DNA from: Allopontixanthobacter sediminis
GTDB lineage: Bacteria > Pseudomonadota > Alphaproteobacteria > Sphingomonadales > Sphingomonadaceae
Assembly: GCF_009828115.1 (NCBI RefSeq)
Contig: NZ_WTYL01000001.1
Span: forward strand, 930,001 to 994,000
DNA length: 64,000 nucleotides
Direction: 5' to 3'
Of this stretch, positions 33,897-43,014 are shown one piece after another (within the stretch, counting starts at the first letter, position 1; each line of letters starts with the position of its first letter). The notes beneath the pieces are model-generated. The model was not told the DNA's origin. It saw only the letters and a program-made list of their open reading frames with translations, and did not search any database. Both the position numbers and the translations under genes were made by a program.

Positions 33897-34715
33897 TCAC
33901 GCCTTCAGCGCGCCGGCGACCAGTTTGTGCAGGCGGGAATGGATTACGTCATTCCCCGCTACGACCTGATCGGAATGGATGGGCAGGCTACGCCCGCGGT
34001 AGTCGCTGACGAACCCGCCCGCTTCGCGCACCAGCAGGCAACCGGCAGCGGTGTCCCAGTCGCTCAAACCGCTTTCCCAGAAACCGTCATACCGGCCCTG
34101 AGCCAGCCACGCGAGATCGAGCGAGGCAGCGCCGAACCGGCGGATACCCGCAACCTGCGGGCCGACGGCAGCGAAGATCTTCGACCACTCGGAAAAACTG
34201 CCATGGCCCTGATACGGGATCCCGGTCGCAATCAGCGAATCCGACAGGCTCTGGCGGGATGATACGCGGAGCCGCGCATCCTGCAGCCAGGAACCGCGAG
34301 TCTTTTCCGCCCAGAATGTTTCGTCGGTGATCGGCTGATAGACCACGCCAGCGAACACATCGCCCCAGCCGCTGCCATCCAGCTTGGGTTCCTGCGCCGC
34401 AATGGAGATCGCGAAATGGGGAATGCCGTGGAGAAAATTGCTGGTGCCATCGAGCGGATCGATGATCCACCGCGGCTTGCCCGGATCGCCTTCGATGACG
34501 CCCGCTTCTTCCAGCACGAAGCCCCAGTCAGGCCGCGCCGCCAGCAGTTCGTCATACAGGATGCGTTCGGAACGCTGATCTGCCTTGGATACGAAATCGG
34601 CGGGTCCCTTGCGGCTTACCTGCAGATGCTCGACTTCGCCGAAATCACGTCGGAGACGCGCGCCGGCCTTGCGGGCGGCACGTTCCATAACTCGAATTAC
34701 ACCGGATAATTGCAT
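33897..34715 (-). CDS. Inositol monophosphatase family protein (SuhB/CysQ superfamily)
   Basis: 272 residues with the full Li+-sensitive phosphatase signature: VLEEAG (metal-binding glutamates), WIIDPLDGTSNFLHG, and the late SDWDTAAGCLLVREAGG. The length and sequence are close to SuhB. Members hydrolyse inositol-1-phosphate or related phosphates, and E. coli SuhB also acts in rRNA antitermination. The start codon lies 6 nt downstream of the efp stop on the same strand, so the two are probably one transcript. Confidence 0.93.
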   Translation of the reverse strand: MQLSGVIRVMERAARKAGARLRRDFGEVEHLQVSRKGPADFVSKADQRSERILYDELLAARPDWGFVLEEAGVIEGDPGKPRWIIDPLDGTSNFLHGIPHFAISIAAQEPKLDGSGWGDVFAGVVYQPITDETFWAEKTRGSWLQDARLRVSSRQSLSDSLIATGIPYQGHGSFSEWSKIFAAVGPQVAGIRRFGAASLDLAWLAQGRYDGFWESGLSDWDTAAGCLLVREAGGFVSDYRGRSLPIHSDQVVAGNDVIHSRLHKLVAGALKA

Positions 34716-34721
34716 GGCGGC

Positions 34722-35285
34722 TCAGCTAACCTTGCCGACATAGGTGCGGTCATAGACATCGACAACGATGCGGGTTCCGCTTTCGATATGCGGCGGTACC
34801 ATCACCCGCACGCCGTTTTCGAGCACGGCGGGCTTATAGCTGGAGGATGCGGTCTGCCCCTTCACCACGGCATCCGCTTCGACGATGGTTGCTTCGACCT
34901 GGCTTGGCAGCGCAACGCTGATCGGCTTTTCGTCATACAGTTCGAGGGACACGTCCATGCCGTCGGTCAGGAACGCCGCGGCGTCACCAAGCAGGTCCTT
35001 GGGCAAGGTGATCTGCTCGTAATTGTCCTTGTCCATGAAGATCAGGCTGTCGTCTTCCGCATAGAGGAACTGGAAATCCTTGGTGTCCAGATGAACCTTC
35101 TCGACCGTGTCGGCGCTGCGATAGCGCACGTTGGTCTTGCGGCCATCAACCAGGTTCTTCATTTCGACCTGCATGTAGGCCCCGCCCTTGCCGGGCTGGG
35201 TATGCTGGATCTTGCCCACTTTCCAGATACCCGTCTCGTATTCGATGATGTTGCCGGGACGAATGTCCACGCCGCTGATTTTCAT
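34722..35285 (-). CDS. efp: Translation elongation factor P
   Basis: 187 residues in three beta-barrel domains. EF-P relieves ribosome stalling at polyproline stretches. The domain I loop [11 protein letters not shown] keeps the lysine that is beta-lysylated by EpmA in bacteria with that pathway, so a lysine-modified rather than rhamnosylated (arginine) EF-P is expected. The C-terminal signature around [17 protein letters not shown] is complete. Its leader, 130 bp to the divergent secreted-protein gene, includes a small GC-rich hairpin (CGGGC-N5-GCCCG). Confidence 0.97.
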   Translation of the reverse strand: MKISGVDIRPGNIIEYETGIWKVGKIQHTQPGKGGAYMQVEMKNLVDGRKTNVRYRSADTVEKVHLDTKDFQFLYAEDDSLIFMDKDNYEQITLPKDLLGDAAAFLTDGMDVSLELYDEKPISVALPSQVEATIVEADAVVKGQTASSSYKPAVLENGVRVMVPPHIESGTRIVVDVYDRTYVGKVS

Positions 35286-35415
35286 GAGCAGTAAACCTTG
35301 TTTTTCGTAAAATGCGGGCGCTGTGCCCGTATTGTGGCCGCGCCCTTAACCCACGTCTGCCTGTGCGGCAAGGATAGCTGGCATGTCACGTACCGCACTG
35401 TTAGGAACCGGCGGC

Positions 35416-35793
35416 ATGAAGATGCCCATGAACGGATTGATCCTGACCCTTTTTGCTGCCGTGCTCGGCCTTGGCAGCGCCGCAATCGCCGCGCCGGGCG
35501 GAAAGCTCGACACGCTGCCGCAAGGGCAATACCGCTGCGCGTTGCCCGGTGATGCCGCCGGTGCTGCGTGGATCCCGCTGGAAGACCGGAATTTCACCAT
35601 CGGCAACGGCTCGACCTATCGCACCCACCAGGGAAGCGGGACTTACTTGCTGACCGGCACGCGGGTCACGTTCACACGCGGCCCGCTCAAGGGGCTGAAG
35701 TTCGAACGGACCGGATCGGATTCCCTGCGCTGGATCGACGACAAGGGTGAACCGGGCCGTGTGCGCTGCGTCAGGTCGGGTTTCGCGCGGTAA
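35416..35793 (+). CDS. Small secreted protein of unknown function
   Basis: 125 residues from the ATG at 35416, which has AGGAACC upstream; the ATG at 35383 would place polar residues before the signal peptide. The signal peptide spans about 1-23 (LTLFAAVLGLGSAAIA). The mature part is a compact beta-rich domain with two cysteines (YRCALPG and VRCVRSG) that could form one disulfide, plus FTIGNGSTYRTHQGSGTYL. I cannot assign a family; similar small periplasmic proteins occur in sphingomonads. Confidence 0.75.
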   Translation: MKMPMNGLILTLFAAVLGLGSAAIAAPGGKLDTLPQGQYRCALPGDAAGAAWIPLEDRNFTIGNGSTYRTHQGSGTYLLTGTRVTFTRGPLKGLKFERTGSDSLRWIDDKGEPGRVRCVRSGFAR

Positions 35794-35814
35794 CCACGCT
35801 TACCCGTCTGCCTC

Positions 35815-36510
35815 CTATTTTTTGGTAAGCAACGTGTAGGGATTAATCGCGTTTGCCGGCTCCCACCATTCGGCATCCGCGGTGGTCCGCAGAATAGCGA
35901 AATGCAGGTGCGGAGCTTCTTCCGACGCGTTGCCCGAACTGCCGACGCCGCCCAGCCGCTGCCCCCGGCGAATGCGCTGCCCTTCCCTCAGGCCTTGTGC
36001 GTATTCTGACAGATGCGCATAATAATGGATTGTCAGCCGATCAGCCGAGCGGACGTAGAGCGTCTTTCCGCCCGCCTTCGATGTAAACATTTTCTCGATC
36101 GTGCCGGGCGCGGCCGCGACAACTGTCGTCCCTTCCGGCGCCATGATGTCGATCGCTTCATGCAAATTGGTGGTATCGCCGCGTGCGTCGGTAAATGAAT
36201 CGGTCAGGTCGGACGGCCGGACGTTCAGTACCGGGACCATCAGGTCATTGTTCCGCCCTGCCCCGGGCCGGACTATTCCGCCTTGATCAAGCAGGGAACT
36301 GCCCTCTGTCGGTTCGCCCGTGGGACGTGCGAGGATAGCTTCGGGAACTGTTGCAGGACTAGGAGCTGCGTCCGCTGGACGCGTCGAATTGCGTTGGCCT
36401 GCACTGTCGGACATTTCCATCAACGTGCCGCCCGCGACGATCCAGACGGCAGACGTTATCGTGGCCGTGATGACGATAGTCAGCGTGCGATCGATCCAGG
36501 AAGATGCCAT
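35815..36510 (-). CDS. Membrane-anchored M23-family peptidoglycan endopeptidase
   Basis: 231 residues from the ATG at 36510, one base after the stop of the L,D-transpeptidase gene; an ATG at 36570 lies inside that gene and is rejected. One membrane segment at about 8-27 and a proline/serine-rich linker precede the LytM domain with NLHEAIDIMAPEG and the closing HLHFAIL, the zinc ligands of M23. The GNASEEAPHLHF segment is typical. It probably cuts peptide crosslinks in the periplasm. Overlapping organisation with an L,D-transpeptidase suggests a paired cell-wall remodelling function. Confidence 0.92.
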   Translation of the reverse strand: MASSWIDRTLTIVITATITSAVWIVAGGTLMEMSDSAGQRNSTRPADAAPSPATVPEAILARPTGEPTEGSSLLDQGGIVRPGAGRNNDLMVPVLNVRPSDLTDSFTDARGDTTNLHEAIDIMAPEGTTVVAAAPGTIEKMFTSKAGGKTLYVRSADRLTIHYYAHLSEYAQGLREGQRIRRGQRLGGVGSSGNASEEAPHLHFAILRTTADAEWWEPANAINPYTLLTKK

Positions 36511-36511
36511 G

Positions 36512-37699
36512 TCAGGCTTCAAATAGCACTGTTGTGCCCGGACTGACCATCCCTGCCACCCTCGCTGCATCCCAGTTGGTCAGGCGCACGCAGCCGTGGC
36601 TCTGCGTTCGGCCGATCGTTTGCGGTTCGGGCGTGCCGTGAATTCCGTAATGTTCCTTCGACAGATCGATCCAGACCACTCCGACCGGACCGTTGGGTCC
36701 CGGCGGCAATTGTTGCTTGGCGTTGTCGTCGGGCACGTCCCAGAACAATTCGGGATCGTAAGCGAATGGCGGGTTGTAGGCGACACCTTTGACCTTCCAG
36801 TCGCCCAGCGGGAGCGGATCGTTTTCGGAACCGGTTGTCACGGTGAACAGACCTATCAGCTTTTCCTGCGCGTCGTAGACCTTCAGCGTGCCTTCCGATT
36901 TGCTGACGACAATTCGTTTTGCTTCGGGCTGCTCGCTACCGACACCGAGAGAAGCGAGGGTCTTCGACCAACCCTCGTTCTCGATCGCGCCGGGCACGAT
37001 ACGGTCGGCGCCGATGTTTGGCACACGGATTTGCTGGCCGACCGAGAAAACAGCCTTGGTAGGCGCATTCGAACTCGTATCCGCGCTTTGCGATGACGAA
37101 GTCTCGGGCGAAGGACCGGCATTTGCCGCCCCAGCGGGCTTGCCGCCCGGGTTCAGGCTTTTCAGAACCTCCACCGTCGTGTGGAACCGTTCGGCCAGCT
37201 TTTCGTCGAGCGAATTATAACCCAGGCGGTCCATCTCGGCCTGCTTGGCAGGGTTATCGGGCACCGGCGTGAACGAAACGCTGGACCAGCTGTCCGGAAT
37301 TGTAACGACGCGGGTTGCCGAGATGTTGTCCCACTGCGCCAGCTTCTGCTTCGTGACCTCGTCCAACTCGCCGGTAACTTCGAGCCCGCTTGCTTCTTGA
37401 AATCCGCTGAGCGCATTCTTGGTCGACATGCCCATCTTGCCGTCGATAACCCCCGGACCGAAGCCTTGGCGGTCGAGCACTACTTGCGCCTGCATCACCG
37501 GGCGCTGGGTACTGTCAGGCATGTCATCGGAGGTTTCTTTGCCTGACGCGTCGTCACGGGAAGCCATCTCGTCGGCGAGGTTATCGGTATCGTTCGTCGC
37601 GGCTGTTTCAACCTCGGCTTCCTGCGAGTTCGAATCTGTTCCGTTGAAGCCGCAGGCTGCGAGCGCCAGGAGCGACGCTGACATTATAACTTTCCGCAT
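36512..37699 (-). CDS. L,D-transpeptidase lipoprotein with peptidoglycan-binding domain
   Basis: 395 residues from the ATG at 37699; an upstream ATG at 37771 would put 24 hydrophilic residues before the signal sequence. The signal sequence ends LLALAAC, a lipobox. A PG_binding_1 domain (VLDRQGFGPGVIDGKMG) is followed by a linker with serine/alanine stretches and a YkuD domain ending in IHGTPE and the catalytic RTQSHGCVRLTN (Cys nucleophile, His). It should form 3-3 crosslinks in peptidoglycan or attach proteins to it. It is upstream of, and 1 nt from, the M23 gene. Confidence 0.93.
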   Translation of the reverse strand: MRKVIMSASLLALAACGFNGTDSNSQEAEVETAATNDTDNLADEMASRDDASGKETSDDMPDSTQRPVMQAQVVLDRQGFGPGVIDGKMGMSTKNALSGFQEASGLEVTGELDEVTKQKLAQWDNISATRVVTIPDSWSSVSFTPVPDNPAKQAEMDRLGYNSLDEKLAERFHTTVEVLKSLNPGGKPAGAANAGPSPETSSSQSADTSSNAPTKAVFSVGQQIRVPNIGADRIVPGAIENEGWSKTLASLGVGSEQPEAKRIVVSKSEGTLKVYDAQEKLIGLFTVTTGSENDPLPLGDWKVKGVAYNPPFAYDPELFWDVPDDNAKQQLPPGPNGPVGVVWIDLSKEHYGIHGTPEPQTIGRTQSHGCVRLTNWDAARVAGMVSPGTTVLFEA

Positions 37700-37816
37700 G
37701 AATTTTCCCTGTGTCGCGCTCCCGCTCGGGCGGAAGCAATCATCAGGGAATGAAACACCTCGCCGGGCCATTGGGTTCCTCGGCTTGGCCTATTGCATGG
37801 TGATAAGTCGCTGAAA

Positions 37817-38479
37817 TCAGTCCCGGTGCCGATTAACCTCGACCGACCGGATGCACTCGGTAAACGCCCGTACCGCAGCCGCTTCGTCGCCGTTCCAGAC
37901 GGCACCGGAGACCGCGATGAAATCCACACCGGCGGCGATGATCGGCGCGCAATTTTCAGGGGTGATCCCGCCAATCGCAACGCTCGGGATTTCGAACAAC
38001 TCACTCCAGAATTCGATCAGTTCAATGTCAGCAGTATGGCCGGAGTCTTTGGTAGTGCTCGGGAAGAACGCACCGAAAGCGACGTAATCCGCGCCGTTTT
38101 CACCCGCTTCCATCGCCAGGTGGCGGCTGCCGTGACAGGTTACACCTATCTGCGCATCGCGCCCCAGTTCCTCGCGCGCATCGCGAACGGAACCATCCTG
38201 CTGTCCGAGGTGGACGCCGTCGGCACCGAGGCGCTTGGCGAGCGCCACATCGTCGTTGACGATAAACGCCACTTCATGCGCCGCGCAGATTTCCTGCAGC
38301 GGCTTCGCAAGATCGGCCGCTTCATGCTGGCCAATGCCCTTCACGCGAAACTGGAACGCGGTGATCGGGCTCTTGCCCTCCGGCGCGGACAATGCGCGTT
38401 CGAGACGGGCGGGAAAATCTCCGCCGACATCGAGCGGGGAAATCAGATACAGCTGGCAGCGGGTCAGGGTGTTGGACAT
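37817..38479 (-). CDS. thiE: Thiamine phosphate synthase
   Basis: 220 residues from the ATG at 38479 (an ATG 9 nt upstream is also possible). ThiE joins the pyrimidine and thiazole phosphates to thiamine monophosphate. TIM-barrel landmarks are FQFRVKG, FIVNDDVALAKRLGADGVHLGQQD, and the phosphate-binding AIGGIT and FIAVSGAV. It lies 40 bp downstream of the class I aldolase gene on the same strand. No TPP riboswitch is visible in that gap, so control would come from the upstream gene's promoter. Confidence 0.93.
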   Translation of the reverse strand: MSNTLTRCQLYLISPLDVGGDFPARLERALSAPEGKSPITAFQFRVKGIGQHEAADLAKPLQEICAAHEVAFIVNDDVALAKRLGADGVHLGQQDGSVRDAREELGRDAQIGVTCHGSRHLAMEAGENGADYVAFGAFFPSTTKDSGHTADIELIEFWSELFEIPSVAIGGITPENCAPIIAAGVDFIAVSGAVWNGDEAAAVRAFTECIRSVEVNRHRD

Positions 38480-38519
38480 CGCGCGCACTTACCCCGCGCG
38501 GCCGCTGCCGCCAAGCCCG

Positions 38520-39413
38520 TTATCCCGCGACCGAAGCCGCCTGGATGTCATCGATTGCTGATGCCAGCGACGCATCGAATTCCGCGTCGTCCATTCCGGC
38601 CCGCAATTCTTCCAGCAGGGCGCGGCTGAAGCTGGCGATCATGCCGCTGTTCCGGGCCAGATGCGCGCACGCCTCTTCGCGGCTGAAACCACCTGATAGA
38701 GCGACAAGGCGAAGGACCTTGGGGTGGTCGACGAGAGGCTTGTAGAGATTGGCTTCGACCGGCAGCGAAAGTTTCAGCATAATTTGCTCTCCTTCGGGCA
38801 GCGCCTCCAGCGCGCGGAGGATTTCGGCCAGGAGCAGCTGTTCTGACTGCGCCCGGTCTTCCGCCTTGATGTTCACTTCGGGTTCGATGATCGGCATCAG
38901 ACCGTGACCCAGGATCTGGCGGCCAACTTCGAACTGCTGATCGACGATCGCCGCGATCCCGGTGGGATTAGCCGACTGGATCACCGAGCGCATCTTGGTC
39001 CCGAAGATGCCGGCCGCCTTGCCCTTTTCCAGGAGCGCGTCGAGCGTCGGGTTGGGTTTCATCAGCTGGACGCCGTCCGCCTCGTCTTCCAGGCCTTTGT
39101 CCACTTTCAGGAACGGCACAATGCCGCGCGATTTGAGGGCGTCGGGGACGGAAGTGCCATCGGCAACACAGCCATCCATCGTCTTCTCGAACAGGATCGC
39201 GCCCAGCACCTTCTCGCCGTTGAAGCTGGGGGAAGTGACGATCCGGCAACGCATATCATGAATCCTGCCGAACATCTCGTCCTCGCCGGACCACTCGCTA
39301 TCGTCGACGCCGTAGCCACGGAGCGCCTTGGGGGTGGAGCCGCCGCTTTGGTCGAGAGCGGCGATGAAGCCGTGTCCGTTGGCGATCTTGGCGGTCATTT
39401 CCTGCGAGTGCAT
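38520..39413 (-). CDS. Fructose-bisphosphate aldolase, class I
   Basis: 297 residues. The sequence (ALDQSGGSTPKAL near the start, GILFEKTMDG-type segment, VPFLKVDKGL with the Schiff-base lysine region, and VALSGGFSREEA near the end) fits the bacterial class I aldolase group found with cbb/gap-pgk clusters. It splits fructose-1,6-bisphosphate to glyceraldehyde-3-phosphate and dihydroxyacetone phosphate. It stands on the same strand as pgk, gap and tkt but is parted from them by one inverted gene. Confidence 0.92.
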   Translation of the reverse strand: MHSQEMTAKIANGHGFIAALDQSGGSTPKALRGYGVDDSEWSGEDEMFGRIHDMRCRIVTSPSFNGEKVLGAILFEKTMDGCVADGTSVPDALKSRGIVPFLKVDKGLEDEADGVQLMKPNPTLDALLEKGKAAGIFGTKMRSVIQSANPTGIAAIVDQQFEVGRQILGHGLMPIIEPEVNIKAEDRAQSEQLLLAEILRALEALPEGEQIMLKLSLPVEANLYKPLVDHPKVLRLVALSGGFSREEACAHLARNSGMIASFSRALLEELRAGMDDAEFDASLASAIDDIQAASVAG

Positions 39414-39558
39414 CGGTTCGATTCCCTATCTTCTGCATACGAATGCGTGCGCGGGCCTTAGCCACCGGTTTGCTGCACTGCAACCGCCTACGGCCCGGCA
39501 ATTTGGAGACAAACCGGCCTTCCGTGCGTTGCGTCGATAGATCGAAGGAGGAACACCG

Positions 39559-40314
39559 ATGCTCGACGAAACCCAGGAAAAGCTTTGCGATGAAAACACT
39601 ACCGATTTTAGTGACCTCAAAGCGCTAATCCTTAATTGCACGCTCAAGCCGACACCTCAGGGTTCGCATACGGACAAGTTGCTGGGAATCGTTGAAACAA
39701 TCCTCCACCGGAACAAGGTGAACGCCGAGCGTGTACGGGTAGCCGACTTCGACCTTGCTCCGGGTGTCTATCCGGACATGACCGAACATGGCTGGGACCG
39801 CGACGACTGGCCAAAGCTTTGGGAAAAAGTCGACGCCGCCGATATCCTCATCCTCGCAACGCCGATCTGGTTGGGTGAGAAATCCTCGATCTGCCAGCGC
39901 GTGATCGAAAGGCTTTACGGTCACTCCGGCCAGACCAATGACAAGGGCCAGTATATTTTCTACGGCAAAGTTGGCGGCTGTATGGTCACTGGCAATGAAG
40001 ACGGCATCAAGCATGTCGGCATGGGTGTGCTCTATTCGCTCCAGCATATTGGCTACACGATCCCTCCGCAGGCCGATGCAGGATGGATCGGCGAAGCGGG
40101 CCCCGGCCCATCCTTCGGCGATGAGCGCGAGGACGGCCCGCCCCACGGCATGGACAACGATTTCACCCGGCGGAACACTACCTTCGCAACCTGGAACATG
40201 CTGCACTTTGCGCGAATGCTGAAGGACGCTGGCGGCATACCAGCGCACGGCAATTCCACGGAGCTATGGAGCGAAGGCCGCCGGTTCGACGCACCCAACC
40301 CCGACTACCGCTAA
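39559..40314 (+). CDS. Flavodoxin-like NAD(P)H-dependent FMN reductase family protein
   Basis: 251 residues with a flavodoxin fold: beta-1 and phosphate loop region LKALILNCTLKPTPQGSHTDKL, ILATPIWLGEKSSICQRVIERL for the second flavin loop, and YGKVGGCMVTGNEDGIKH. Its C-terminus is longer than in short reductases. The substrate may be a quinone, azo compound or other oxidant; the sequence does not say. AAGGAGG precedes the ATG at ideal spacing. It is inverted within the glycolytic gene cluster, 14 bp short of the thioesterase gene end, convergent with it. Confidence 0.88.
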   Translation: MLDETQEKLCDENTTDFSDLKALILNCTLKPTPQGSHTDKLLGIVETILHRNKVNAERVRVADFDLAPGVYPDMTEHGWDRDDWPKLWEKVDAADILILATPIWLGEKSSICQRVIERLYGHSGQTNDKGQYIFYGKVGGCMVTGNEDGIKHVGMGVLYSLQHIGYTIPPQADAGWIGEAGPGPSFGDEREDGPPHGMDNDFTRRNTTFATWNMLHFARMLKDAGGIPAHGNSTELWSEGRRFDAPNPDYR

Positions 40315-40327
40315 CCGGTTTGCCAGC

Positions 40328-40783
40328 CTATCGCGGGCTGATTTTACGAATGATCCCGTTGAAGCTGAGCACCGGGATACCGTCGGCGGTCACCTTGCCG
40401 ACCACATAGATCGTCTTGCCGCCGCCCCGGACAACTTCCCCGCGCGCCTCGATCAACTGCCCTTCGCGGGCGGGATCGAGGAAGTCGCCTGCCAGATGCA
40501 TGGTCACGCCGTGGCCGCCGTCCAACGCCGCGACCGCGATGCTGAACAACGCCGAATCGGCGAAGGTCATCAGGCAGCCGCCATGCATGAACCCTGCTCC
40601 ATTCATGTGACGAGGTTCTGCGCGGAAGGCACATACGACCTCGCCATCCTCGTCGACTTTCTCGTAGAACGGTCCTGCGCGCTGTTCGAAGGCATCGCTG
40701 TGCCAGGTGGACCACCCGGCCCACTCGCCTTCGGTTACCGTAATCAGGCCGCCGCTCGCACCGACCGCTTCATTCTCACTCAT
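40328..40783 (-). CDS. PaaI-type hotdog-fold thioesterase
   Basis: 151 residues from the ATG at 40783, which overlaps the pgk stop as ATGA; upstream starts would lie in pgk. The single hotdog domain shows [20 protein letters not shown], the HGG motif being a landmark of PaaI/YdiI-like thioesterases, and the following [13 protein letters not shown] strand. It probably hydrolyses an acyl-CoA or 4-hydroxybenzoyl-CoA-like thioester. Translational coupling to pgk suggests co-expression with central carbon metabolism, without an obvious reason. Confidence 0.88.
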   Translation of the reverse strand: MSENEAVGASGGLITVTEGEWAGWSTWHSDAFEQRAGPFYEKVDEDGEVVCAFRAEPRHMNGAGFMHGGCLMTFADSALFSIAVAALDGGHGVTMHLAGDFLDPAREGQLIEARGEVVRGGGKTIYVVGKVTADGIPVLSFNGIIRKISPR

Positions 40784-41979
40784 GCGCGCAGCGCCGCCAC
40801 GCCGGGCAATTCCTTGCCTTCCATCCATTCGAGGAAAGCGCCCCCGGCGGTTGAAACATAAGTGAAATCAGCGGCAACTCCGGCGTGATTGAGCGCCGCC
40901 ACGGTGTCGCCGCCCCCGGCGACCGAGACCAGCGATCCTTCGCTCGTCAGCGCCGCCGCCGTGCGGGCCAACGCCACAGTCGCTTCATCGAAGGGACGGG
41001 TCTCGAACGCACCCATGGGGCCATTCCAAACCAGAGTGCGGCAGGTCTTGAGCACGTCGGCCAAGGCTTCGACAGCTTGCGGACCGACATCAAGGATCAT
41101 CTCGTCAGCGGCGACTTCATGGACATTGCATGTCCGCAGGCTCGCTGGGTCCGCGGCGAATTCCTTTGAGACCACGACGTCATAAGGCAGATGCACCGTG
41201 CAGCCAGCGTGGTCCGCTGCGTCGAGGATCGCGTTGGCGGTGTCAGTCAAATCATGCTCGCAGAGAGATTTTCCGACATCCACTCCGCGCGCCGCTAGAA
41301 AGGTGTTGGCCATCCCCCCGCCAATGATCAGGTGATCGACCCGGCCCACCAGATGTTCCAACACCGCCAGCTTCGACGAAACCTTGGCTCCGCCAACAAC
41401 AGCCGCCACCGGATGTTCCGGATTGCCCAGAGCCGCATCGAGAGCCTTCAGTTCCTTCTCCATCGCCCGTCCGGCGTAGGATGGCAGCAAATGAGCCAGC
41501 CCTTCGGTGCTGGCGTGGGCCCGGTGCGCCGCGGAGAATGCGTCGTTCACGAAGAAATCGCCATTGGCCGCGATCGCTGCCGAGAACTCCGCATCGTTCG
41601 CCTCCTCACCCGCCCAGAAGCGCGTGTTTTCGAGCATGGCGATGTCGCCGCTGCGCAGGATCCCGACACTCTGTTCAACCACCGGGCCGTACACTTCGGG
41701 AATGAACATCACCTCGCGGCCGAGCACGTCCTCCACCGCGTCCAGCGTCATGCTGACCGACATGGTCGAATTGCGCTGGCCCTTGGGCCGGCCGAAATGC
41801 GCCAGCAGCAGCACCTTCGCTCCGGCGTCGGCCAGCTCCAGGATGGTCGGCGCGGAAGCCTGCACCCGGGTCGTGTCGGTTACCGAACCGCCATCCATCG
41901 GCATGTTCAGGTCGACCCGGACGAGCGCCACATTACCGGTGACGTCACCCAGATCATCGAGTGTCTTGAACATTGCCAT
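40780..41979 (-). CDS. pgk: Phosphoglycerate kinase
   Basis: 399 residues, the normal length. It transfers phosphate from 1,3-bisphosphoglycerate to ADP in glycolysis. The N-terminal signature [13 protein letters not shown] (RVDxNVP), [25 protein letters not shown], and the C-terminal nucleotide-binding [13 protein letters not shown] and [18 protein letters not shown] are all present. It is 12 bp downstream of gap and overlaps the thioesterase gene downstream. An operon with tkt and gap is clear from the spacing. Confidence 0.97.
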   Translation of the reverse strand: MAMFKTLDDLGDVTGNVALVRVDLNMPMDGGSVTDTTRVQASAPTILELADAGAKVLLLAHFGRPKGQRNSTMSVSMTLDAVEDVLGREVMFIPEVYGPVVEQSVGILRSGDIAMLENTRFWAGEEANDAEFSAAIAANGDFFVNDAFSAAHRAHASTEGLAHLLPSYAGRAMEKELKALDAALGNPEHPVAAVVGGAKVSSKLAVLEHLVGRVDHLIIGGGMANTFLAARGVDVGKSLCEHDLTDTANAILDAADHAGCTVHLPYDVVVSKEFAADPASLRTCNVHEVAADEMILDVGPQAVEALADVLKTCRTLVWNGPMGAFETRPFDEATVALARTAAALTSEGSLVSVAGGGDTVAALNHAGVAADFTYVSTAGGAFLEWMEGKELPGVAALRA

Positions 41980-41991
41980 CGGGTTCGGTTC

Positions 41992-42999
41992 CTAGATCAG
42001 GCGGGCCATGACGCCCGCCGTGTCGATCATGCGGTTGGAGAAGCCCCATTCGTTGTCGTACCACGACACCACGCGGGCGAGCTTGCCTTCCATCACCGTG
42101 GTTTCCAGGCTGTCGACTGTGGAACTGGCGGGGAAATGGTTGAAGTCGCTGCTGACCAGCGGCTGGTCGGTATAGCACAGCACGCCCTTCATCGCGCCTT
42201 CGGAGGCGGCCTTCAGGGCGTTGTTCAGTTCTTCCACCGAGGTATCGCGCTTGGGCGTGAACACCAGGTCGATCAGGCTGACATTCGGCGTCGGCACACG
42301 GACGGAGCTGCCGTCCAGCTTGCCGTTCAGTTCGGGCAGGACCAGCCCGACCGCGCGCGCGGCACCGGTGGTGGTCGGGATCATGTTCTGCGCACCGCCG
42401 CGGGCCCGGCGCATGTCGCTGTGCATCTGGTCGAGCATCCGCTGGTCGTTGGTGTAGCTGTGGATCGTGGTCATGAAGCCGCGCTCGATGCCGACCGTGT
42501 CGTTGAGCACCTTGGCCACCGGAGCGAGGCAGTTGGTGGTGCAGCTGGCGTTCGAAACGATCACGTCTTCTGCCGTCAATGTGTCGTGGTTTACGCCGTA
42601 AACGATTGTAGCGGAGACATTCTTCGCCGGCGCGGAAATCAGCACCCGCTTGGCACCGGCATCAAGATGCGGCTGGGCAGCCTCATGCGACTGGAAGAAG
42701 CCGGTGCATTCCAGGACCAGGTCGATCCCCATGTCGGCATGGGGCAGCTTGCCCGGTTCGCGTTCGGAGGTCACCGCGATCCGCTTGCCATTGACGGTGA
42801 TGCTGGAGCCGTCCGACGTCACTTCACCGGGGAAACGGCCATGCGTGGAATCGTACTGGAACAGCAGCGCGTTGGCCTGCGCATCGGCGAGGTCGTTGAT
42901 CGCAACCAGTTCGAGGTCATGGTCGCTGCGTTCGAGGATGGCCCGGGCAACGAGCCGGCCGATGCGTCCGAAACCGTTGATTGCAACCTTGGTCGCCAT
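41992..42999 (-). CDS. gap: Glyceraldehyde-3-phosphate dehydrogenase, type I
   Basis: 335 residues, standard for the phosphorylating enzyme. [14 protein letters not shown] is the NAD(P)-binding N-terminus and [17 protein letters not shown] contains the catalytic cysteine. [14 protein letters not shown] closes the protein. It oxidises glyceraldehyde-3-phosphate to 1,3-bisphosphoglycerate. It lies 15 bp after tkt and 12 bp before pgk. Confidence 0.98.
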   Translation of the reverse strand: MATKVAINGFGRIGRLVARAILERSDHDLELVAINDLADAQANALLFQYDSTHGRFPGEVTSDGSSITVNGKRIAVTSEREPGKLPHADMGIDLVLECTGFFQSHEAAQPHLDAGAKRVLISAPAKNVSATIVYGVNHDTLTAEDVIVSNASCTTNCLAPVAKVLNDTVGIERGFMTTIHSYTNDQRMLDQMHSDMRRARGGAQNMIPTTTGAARAVGLVLPELNGKLDGSSVRVPTPNVSLIDLVFTPKRDTSVEELNNALKAASEGAMKGVLCYTDQPLVSSDFNHFPASSTVDSLETTVMEGKLARVVSWYDNEWGFSNRMIDTAGVMARLI

Positions 43000-43014
43000 G
43001 TCAATTACTCCTGA

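Noticed and set aside
38480-38519. TPP riboswitch ahead of thiE
   Set aside because: The gap is only 40 bp and none of the conserved riboswitch core is present.
41332-43014. A 560-codon open frame on the plus strand across pgk and gap
   Set aside because: Histidine/arginine-rich antisense frame covering two well-conserved glycolytic genes; no motifs.
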